A DNA stretch of 11,766 nt from assembly GCA_024691145.1 (NCBI GenBank), contig JAILNW010000158.1, positions 1 to 11,766 on the forward strand, in the 5' to 3' direction. The notes under the pieces are model-generated. The model did not search any database. It saw only the letters and a program-made list of their open reading frames with translations, and had not been told where the DNA came from. Positions within the stretch are counted from its first letter, which is position 1; each line of letters opens with the position of its first letter. Both the position numbers and the translations under genes were made by a program. Below are positions 7,315-11,766 of the stretch, one piece after another. Source of the stretch: Lachnospiraceae bacterium. Its GTDB lineage: Bacteria > Bacillota > Clostridia > Lachnospirales > Lachnospiraceae.

Positions 7315-7343
7315 TTGACATTGGACAATTAAATTGATATAAT
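7315..7343 (+). promoter_or_regulatory. Consensus SigA promoter for glmS
   Basis: TTGACA (7315-7320), a 17-bp spacer and TATAAT (7338-7343) match the vegetative consensus exactly. The start point should lie near 7350, giving about 84 bases of leader before the ribozyme cleavage site and about 270 before the glmS start. A perfect promoter suits a gene whose output is limited afterwards by ribozyme cleavage. Confidence 0.88.
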
Positions 7344-7375
7344 TAATTATGTATGCAATAATTGGGTGATTATGT

Positions 7376-7409
7376 AAGGTATTTCCAACCTTAAAAAACA
7401 GAAATGTTT
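7376..7409 (+). other. Two small hairpins in the glmS leader
   Basis: AAGGT (7376-7380) can pair with ACCTT (7388-7392), and AAACA (7396-7400) with TGTTT (7405-7409) around a GAAA tetraloop. They lie upstream of the ribozyme cleavage site and so would be in the fragment released by cleavage. They are weak and may simply be leader structure; no known regulatory class is recognised. Confidence 0.3.
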
Positions 7410-7432
7410 CATATCTTAGAATATGTAAAATT

Positions 7433-7600
7433 AGCGCCAGCCCCTTTGGAAACGGACGTTGTCAGTAAGGGGGACGAGGTCAGAGGTTATCGAATTTTCG
7501 GCGGATGCCTCTGCGTGAGTGTATTCACGTTATGTATTTAGCAAATCAGCTTGCGAGAGACTGGACAAGAAGAATACAGTTTACACAAAAGATTATATGG
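7433..7600 (+). ncRNA. glmS self-cleaving ribozyme (riboswitch)
   Basis: The conserved sequence of this class is visible. The start TTAGCGCCAG puts the cleavage site between A7433 and G7434. P1 is CCCCTT (7441-7446) with AAGGGG (7467-7472), followed by GACGAGG. P2 is AGAGG (7482-7486) with CCTCT (7508-7512), enclosing the invariant core with TTATCGAATTTTCGGCGGATG (7487-7507). P3 is CGTGA (7514-7518) with TCACG (7525-7529). A last, less certain stem follows around 7542-7572, and the right boundary is approximate. In this class glucosamine-6-phosphate acts as the cofactor for cleavage, which marks the downstream mRNA for decay. The element lies between the promoter and glmS, as expected for feedback control of the enzyme by its product. 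Confidence 0.95.
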
Positions 7601-7622
7601 AAAGAAAAGAGGTATAATTAAC

Positions 7623-9443
7623 ATGTGTGGAATTATAGGTTTTACAGGAAAATTAGACGCGAAAGAAGTATTGCTTGAAGGGCTAAAGACATTGGAATAC
7701 AGGGGATATGACAGTGCTGGTATAGCATTTGTTACTGACGGTGGAATTAAGACTATCAAGAGAAAGGGTAAAGTTGATAATCTTTATAACACAGTTAAAG
7801 AAGAGTCTAATGATGTAACAACATGTGGTATTGGACATACAAGATGGGCAACTCATGGTGGAGTTTCAGATATTAACTCACATCCACATACAGCAGGAAA
7901 GGTTACATTAATTCATAATGGTATTATTGAAAACTATCAGGAATTACAGGCAGAGCTTGAAACTAAAGGAAAGAAGCCTATCTCACAGACTGATACAGAG
8001 ATAGCTGCCATGGTAATTAATGATTTATATGATGGAAACCCTATAAATACTATTAAGAAGGCTGATGAAGTTCTTCATGGAGCATATGGTTTCTGTATTA
8101 TGTTTGAGGATTTTCCAGGTGAGATATATTGTATAAGAAATGGAAGTCCACTTGTTGCAGGTATCTGCGATGATGGAGCTGTTATAGCATCTGACGTTGT
8201 TGCTCTTATTAAGTATACAAAGGATTATTTTGTACTTCCGGAGCATCAGATTGCTAAGCTTACTCCAGATAAGATTACAGTTATGGATCTTGATGGCAAT
8301 GAGTTATGTCCTGAGATGCTTCATGTAAGCTGGGATATTGCAGCAGCCAGAAAAGGCGGATATGATTATTTCATGTTAAAAGAGATTCATGAGCAGCCAG
8401 AAGCTCTTCGTAATACTATACTTCCTAGAGTTAAGAATGGCATGCCTGACTTTACAACAGATGGCATATCTGATGATTTATTTACAGACTGCAACAGAAT
8501 AATTATCGCTGGTTGTGGTACAGCAATGCATGCAGGTCTTGTAGGAAAGAACATGATTGAGAAGTTAATAAGAGTTCCTGTTTCTGTAGAGATTGCATCT
8601 GAGTTCAGATATGCAGATCCTATTGTTGATGAGAAGACACTTCTTATAACTATTTCACAGTCAGGAGAGACTGCAGATACTCTTGCAGCTTTAAGACTTG
8701 CAAAGGAAAAGGGAGCCAAGACTTTATCAATTGTTAACGTTAAGGGTTCTTCTATAGCAAGAGAGAGCGATTATGTACTTTATACTCATGCAGGTCCAGA
8801 GATTGCAGTTGCAAGTACAAAGGCTTATACAGTTCAGCTTGCATGTATTTATCTTACTGCATTCAGAATGGCAATTGCTAAAAAGTGTATTTCTGATGCT
8901 GAGGTTAAGGAACTTGTAGCTTGCCTTATGAAGACAATCGAAGATGTTGAGAAGATATTAAAGTATGATAAGCAGATAGAGACAATTGCTCATATGTTAG
9001 ATAAAGCAGAGGACTTATTCTTCATAGGAAGAGGTCTTGATTATGCATTGTCATGCGAGGGATCAATTAAGTTAAAGGAAATCAGCTATATTCACTCAGA
9101 AGCATATGCAGCAGGTGAATTAAAGCATGGAACTATTTCACTTATTACTGATAATGTTCCTTGTATCGCACTTGCAACTCAGGAGCATGTATATGCGAAG
9201 ATGATTTCCAACGTACAGGAAGTAAGATCAAGAGGCGCAGGAGTTATACTTATTACTAATGCAGGTGTAACAGTTGATGCAGCTTTATGTGATCATCAGA
9301 TTATTCTTCCTAAGATGGATGACAGATTTGCACCATTTGGAGCAGCAGTTGTGCTTCAGTATATAGCATATTATGCTGCAGTAAGCAGAGGATTAAATGT
9401 AGACCAGCCTAGAAACTTAGCTAAGTCTGTTACTGTAGAATAG
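7623..9443 (+). CDS. glmS: Glutamine-fructose-6-phosphate aminotransferase (isomerizing)
   Basis: The protein has 606 residues, close to the usual ~600-610. It converts fructose-6-phosphate and glutamine to glucosamine-6-phosphate and glutamate, the first step toward UDP-GlcNAc for peptidoglycan. The start is ATG 7623 (MCGIIGF) because the catalytic cysteine must follow the initiator Met; an ATG-led extension from 7551 would run through ribozyme sequence. AAGAGG at 7607-7612 is the likely ribosome site, 10 bases ahead. The glutaminase domain shows Cys2, EYRGYDSAGIAF, TRWATHGG (Arg74) and HNGIIENY. The isomerase half has two SIS domains with ISQSGETADT (344-353), AVASTKAYT, ELKHGTISLI and the family C-terminus RNLAKSVTVE. 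All key residues are present, so it should be active. It is transcribed alone between its own promoter and a terminator, and is controlled by the upstream ribozyme. Confidence 0.98.
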   Translation: MCGIIGFTGKLDAKEVLLEGLKTLEYRGYDSAGIAFVTDGGIKTIKRKGKVDNLYNTVKEESNDVTTCGIGHTRWATHGGVSDINSHPHTAGKVTLIHNGIIENYQELQAELETKGKKPISQTDTEIAAMVINDLYDGNPINTIKKADEVLHGAYGFCIMFEDFPGEIYCIRNGSPLVAGICDDGAVIASDVVALIKYTKDYFVLPEHQIAKLTPDKITVMDLDGNELCPEMLHVSWDIAAARKGGYDYFMLKEIHEQPEALRNTILPRVKNGMPDFTTDGISDDLFTDCNRIIIAGCGTAMHAGLVGKNMIEKLIRVPVSVEIASEFRYADPIVDEKTLLITISQSGETADTLAALRLAKEKGAKTLSIVNVKGSSIARESDYVLYTHAGPEIAVASTKAYTVQLACIYLTAFRMAIAKKCISDAEVKELVACLMKTIEDVEKILKYDKQIETIAHMLDKAEDLFFIGRGLDYALSCEGSIKLKEISYIHSEAYAAGELKHGTISLITDNVPCIALATQEHVYAKMISNVQEVRSRGAGVILITNAGVTVDAALCDHQIILPKMDDRFAPFGAAVVLQYIAYYAAVSRGLNVDQPRNLAKSVTVE

Positions 9444-9468
9444 TTCTTTTAGGTGTATGATTTATAAT

Positions 9469-9521
9469 CCGGCAGGGTTTCCCTTATTATATTATTATAT
9501 GCAGGGAGACCTGTCGGTTTT
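9469..9521 (+). terminator. Terminator after glmS
   Basis: CCGGCAGG (9469-9476) pairs with CCTGTCGG (9510-9517, one wobble). After a bulged G, TTTCCC (9478-9483) pairs with GGGAGA (9504-9509). The loop is long (about 20 bases, TTATTATA-rich). A short TTTTG run follows, weaker than a classic U tract. Position 25 bases after the glmS stop supports the call. Confidence 0.75.
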
Positions 9522-9615
9522 GTTATAGAAACAATTTTTTTACATGTGTGTATAATTTGACAATATTGGCCGATATATTTTTTGTGAGGTCTAATTATTA
9601 GTCAGGGGTGATATT

Positions 9616-10635
9616 GTGGACAATCTTAATCTGAGACTTATGCAGGAACAGATGGAAAAGGATAGTTTATCAGAGTATGCTGCACTTAGTATTAATACTT
9701 TGGGCAGAGATAAAAAAGAAAAACCATGTGATATAAGAACGGATTATCAGAGAGACAGGGACAGAATTCTGCATAGCAAGGCATTTCGAAGACTGATGCA
9801 TAAAACGCAGGTTTTTCTGATACCTGAAGGTGATCATTACAGAACACGTCTTATACATACATTAGAAGTATCACAGAATGCAAGAACCATTGCCAGAGCT
9901 TTAAGGCTTAATGAAGATTTAACGGAAGCTATAGCACTTGGTCATGATCTTGGACATACTCCCTTTGGCCATGCAGGTGAAAGGGCACTTAATGGTATAT
10001 GTAGTTTAGGATTTAGTCATAGCGAGCAGAGTGTGAGAGTTGTTGAAGTGCTTGAAAAGCATGGAGAAGGACTTAATCTTACTGTTGAAACAAGAGATGG
10101 TATAAGAAACCACAGAACCTCTGGAAAGCCTATGACACTTGAAGGAAAGATAGTAAGGCTTTCTGATAAGATTGCTTATATTAATCATGATCTTGATGAT
10201 GCTGAAAGGGCAAATATTATTATGGCAAACGAGATTCCGGGAGAATTTAAAGATGTACTTGGTACAACTTCTCAGGAAAGGCTTAATACCATAGTTCATG
10301 ATATTATAATAAACAGTCAGGGAAAGAATGAGATAATTATGTCGGAGGAAGTAGACAAGGCTTTGTTTGGCATAAGAAGTTATCTTTTTGAACACTTATA
10401 TCGTAATAACATAGCAAAGAATCAGGAAGCAAAGGCTGAACAGCTTATTTGTTATTTATATGATTACTACATTAGTAATATAGATAAACTTCCTGAAGAA
10501 TATATAAATATGATGGATTCCATGGGCGAATCCAAGGAAAGGGTTGTGTGCGATTATATAGCAGGAATGACAGACAGATATGCAATTAATATTTTTCAGG
10601 ATGTTATAATGCCAATGTCCTGGAGAATTTACTAA
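9616..10635 (+). CDS. dgt: Deoxyguanosinetriphosphate triphosphohydrolase-like protein (HD domain)
   Basis: The protein has 339 residues, the length of the short Dgt-like subfamily of Gram-positives (E. coli Dgt is ~505). It starts at GTG 9616 with AGGGGTG at 9604-9610 ahead. The enzyme family removes triphosphate from dNTPs to give the nucleoside. The HD metal site is complete: His81 in RLIHTLEV, His110-Asp111 in GHDLGHTPFGHAGE, and Asp184 in LSDKIAYINHD. The upstream IRTDYQRDRDRILHSKAFRRL motif (about 41-61) is also typical. The dnaG gene follows after 19 bases, and dgt next to dnaG is a common clostridial order, which supports a link to replication and nucleotide pools. AT-rich sequence at 9551-9556 (TATAAT) is a possible -10, but the matching -35 is poor. 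Substrate preference cannot be read from sequence. Confidence 0.93.
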   Translation: MDNLNLRLMQEQMEKDSLSEYAALSINTLGRDKKEKPCDIRTDYQRDRDRILHSKAFRRLMHKTQVFLIPEGDHYRTRLIHTLEVSQNARTIARALRLNEDLTEAIALGHDLGHTPFGHAGERALNGICSLGFSHSEQSVRVVEVLEKHGEGLNLTVETRDGIRNHRTSGKPMTLEGKIVRLSDKIAYINHDLDDAERANIIMANEIPGEFKDVLGTTSQERLNTIVHDIIINSQGKNEIIMSEEVDKALFGIRSYLFEHLYRNNIAKNQEAKAEQLICYLYDYYISNIDKLPEEYINMMDSMGESKERVVCDYIAGMTDRYAINIFQDVIMPMSWRIY

Positions 10636-10654
10636 TACTAGGAAGTGATTATTA

Positions 10655-11728
10655 GTGAGATATTCTGGGGATATTATTGAAGAAGTAAGAGCCAGAAATG
10701 ATATAGTTGATGTTATTTCCACATATGTAAACCTGAAGAAAAGCGGAAGCGGGTATAAAGGGCTTTGTCCTTTTCATAATGAAAAGTCCCCTTCATTTTC
10801 TGTAAGTCCAAGCAAACAGTATTATCACTGTTTTGGATGTGGTGTTGGTGGCCGTGTATACACATTTCTCATGCAGTATGAGAATTATACATTTACAGAA
10901 GCATTAAAATACCTGGCAGACAGGGCTGGAATAAAACTTCCCGAAGGTGAGATGACTGAAGAAGAAAAAAGAAAAGCAAGCTTAAAGCAGAGAATGTACG
11001 ATATGTACAAGGCTGCGGCTGTGTATTATTATTATCAGTTATATAATTCTCCTAAGGGAAAAGATGCTTACAAATATCTTAAAGACAGGCAGCTGTCGGA
11101 CGATATTATAAAAAAGTTTGGTTTGGGTTATTCTAATGTTAATGGAGGATTATTTGCTTATTTAAAAAGCAAAGGTTTTAACGATGGAGTGCTTATGCAG
11201 TCGGGACTTTTTTCAATGGATGAGAAAAGAGGAGCCTATGATAAGTTCTGGAACAGAGTTATGTTTCCTATAATGGATATTAATAACAAGGTAATCGGAT
11301 TTGGCGGAAGAGTTATGAGTGATGCGAAACCAAAGTATCTTAACTCACCAGAGACGTTGCTATTTGATAAGAGCAGGAACCTGTTCGGAATGAATATTGC
11401 AAGAAGCTCAAGAAGAAAGAATCTCATAATTTGTGAAGGTTATATGGATGTTATATCACTTCATCAGGCAGGATTTGATAATGCGGTGGCTTCACTTGGA
11501 ACGGCACTTACGGGTATGCAGGCTAATCTGCTTAAAAGATTTACCGATAATATACTTGTAACCTATGATAGTGACGAGGCAGGAAGAAAAGCAGCCATGA
11601 GAGCGATTCCTATTTTAAGGGATGCAGGGCTTTCTGTTAAGGTTATTAACATGAAACCTTATAAGGATCCTGACGAGTTTATTAAAAATCTATTCGCTTC
11701 TGAAATTCATCCGCTCCTATATTTTTAA
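10655..11728 (+). CDS. dnaG: DNA primase, cut by a fold-back junction at its 3' end
   Basis: The primase makes RNA primers for the lagging strand at the replication fork. The start is GTG 10655, with AGGAAG at 10640-10645, 19 bases after dgt. The zinc-binding domain has Cys38, His41, Cys59 and Cys62 (CPFH and CFGC). The RNA polymerase core starts near residue 115 and includes FGGRVM at 216-221. TOPRIM motifs are EGYMD with Glu261 and DSDEAGRKAA with Asp305 and Asp307. Residues 1-345 (to base 11689) look fully genuine. The last 12 residues, LFASEIHPLLYF, are unlike DnaG and come from sequence beyond the fold-back junction, so the TAA at 11726-11728 is not the real stop. The true continuation, IGADEFQKRI, is readable on the minus strand between the repeat arms. 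A full DnaG is about 600 residues, so the helicase-binding C-terminus is missing here. Gene identity is certain; its end is not. Confidence 0.95.
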   Translation: MRYSGDIIEEVRARNDIVDVISTYVNLKKSGSGYKGLCPFHNEKSPSFSVSPSKQYYHCFGCGVGGRVYTFLMQYENYTFTEALKYLADRAGIKLPEGEMTEEEKRKASLKQRMYDMYKAAAVYYYYQLYNSPKGKDAYKYLKDRQLSDDIIKKFGLGYSNVNGGLFAYLKSKGFNDGVLMQSGLFSMDEKRGAYDKFWNRVMFPIMDINNKVIGFGGRVMSDAKPKYLNSPETLLFDKSRNLFGMNIARSSRRKNLIICEGYMDVISLHQAGFDNAVASLGTALTGMQANLLKRFTDNILVTYDSDEAGRKAAMRAIPILRDAGLSVKVINMKPYKDPDEFIKNLFASEIHPLLYF

Positions 11729-11764
11729 TAAACTCGTCAGGATCCTTATAAGGTTTCATGTTAA
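11646..11764. repeat. 44-bp perfect inverted repeat at window end (probable fold-back chimera)
   Basis: Bases 11646-11689 are repeated as an exact reverse complement at 11721-11764, separated by 31 bases. The left arm is internal DnaG coding sequence (MKPYKDPDEFIKN). Read on the minus strand, the right arm repeats those codons and runs straight on, in frame, through the spacer as IGADEFQKRI, which is what DnaG should have next. So the assembly follows dnaG to 11689, then jumps to the opposite strand 31 bases further along and comes back. This is typical of amplification or assembly chimeras at contig ends. A genuine genomic inversion is possible but much less likely. Confidence 0.85.
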
Positions 11765-11766
11765 GA

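Noticed and set aside
7551..7622. N-terminal extension of GlmS from an upstream ATG
   Set aside because: The 24 added residues are translated from the end of the ribozyme, no ribosome site is placed for it, and GlmS needs Cys directly after the initiator Met at 7623.
8025..8719. Minus-strand open frames inside glmS
   Set aside because: They lie entirely within a strongly conserved plus-strand gene, have no ribosome sites and their translations look like shadow sequence.
9541..9590. Promoter for dgt using TTGACA at 9557-9562
   Set aside because: The nearest -10-like sequence (TATATT, 9574-9579) leaves an 11-bp spacer, too short; the alternative TATAAT at 9551-9556 lacks a good -35.
11721..11764. 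Inverted repeat as an intrinsic terminator or mobile-element end
   Set aside because: The arms are coding sequence of dnaG and the spacer is the next part of the same gene on the other strand, which neither a terminator nor a transposon end would produce.

Overview
The window looks like chromosomal DNA from a low-GC Gram-positive anaerobe, most likely a Lachnospiraceae-type clostridium. This rests on strong GGAGG-type ribosome binding sites, AT-rich codons, near-consensus SigA promoters (TTGACA, 17 bp, TATAAT), a glmS ribozyme, a BlaI/M56-peptidase pair and the gene order dgt-dnaG. The genus assignment is an inference from gene content and style; no marker gene fixes it.

Layout from left to right. 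(1) Bases 1-3233, plus strand: the end of an unrecognised helical protein, then a membrane-anchored protein joining a substrate-binding-like region to a von Willebrand factor A (vWA) domain, then a TelA-family protein. They read as one operon ending at a hairpin terminator shared with the convergent operon. (2) Bases 3274-5662, minus strand: a BlaI/MecI-type repressor, an M56 (BlaR1-like) membrane metallopeptidase and a small single-pass membrane protein of unknown function. The promoter has two dyad operators centred 31 bp apart, one between -35 and -10 and one just after the start point, so the operon is probably repressed by its own first product. The M56 protein has no penicillin-binding sensor domain. 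(3) Bases 5827-7313, plus strand: a free-standing DUF2828 protein (TROVE-like helical half plus vWA domain), whose stop codon forms the loop of its own terminator. (4) Bases 7315-9521: a consensus promoter, a leader, a glmS self-cleaving ribozyme and glmS, a feedback-controlled unit for glucosamine-6-phosphate synthesis. (5) Bases 9616-11766: dgt (dNTP triphosphohydrolase, HD family) and dnaG (primase), the start of a replication operon.

The last ~120 bases are abnormal. A 44-bp perfect inverted repeat (11646-11689 and 11721-11764) folds back on itself, and the true continuation of DnaG is found on the minus strand between the arms. This is the signature of a fold-back chimera at a contig end, so dnaG should be treated as cut by an artefact near 11689.

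The less-described content is the vWA/solute-binding fusion with TelA, the M56 sensor with a novel ectodomain and its small partner, and the DUF2828 protein. I see no CRISPR array, tRNA, rRNA, insertion sequence or phage gene.
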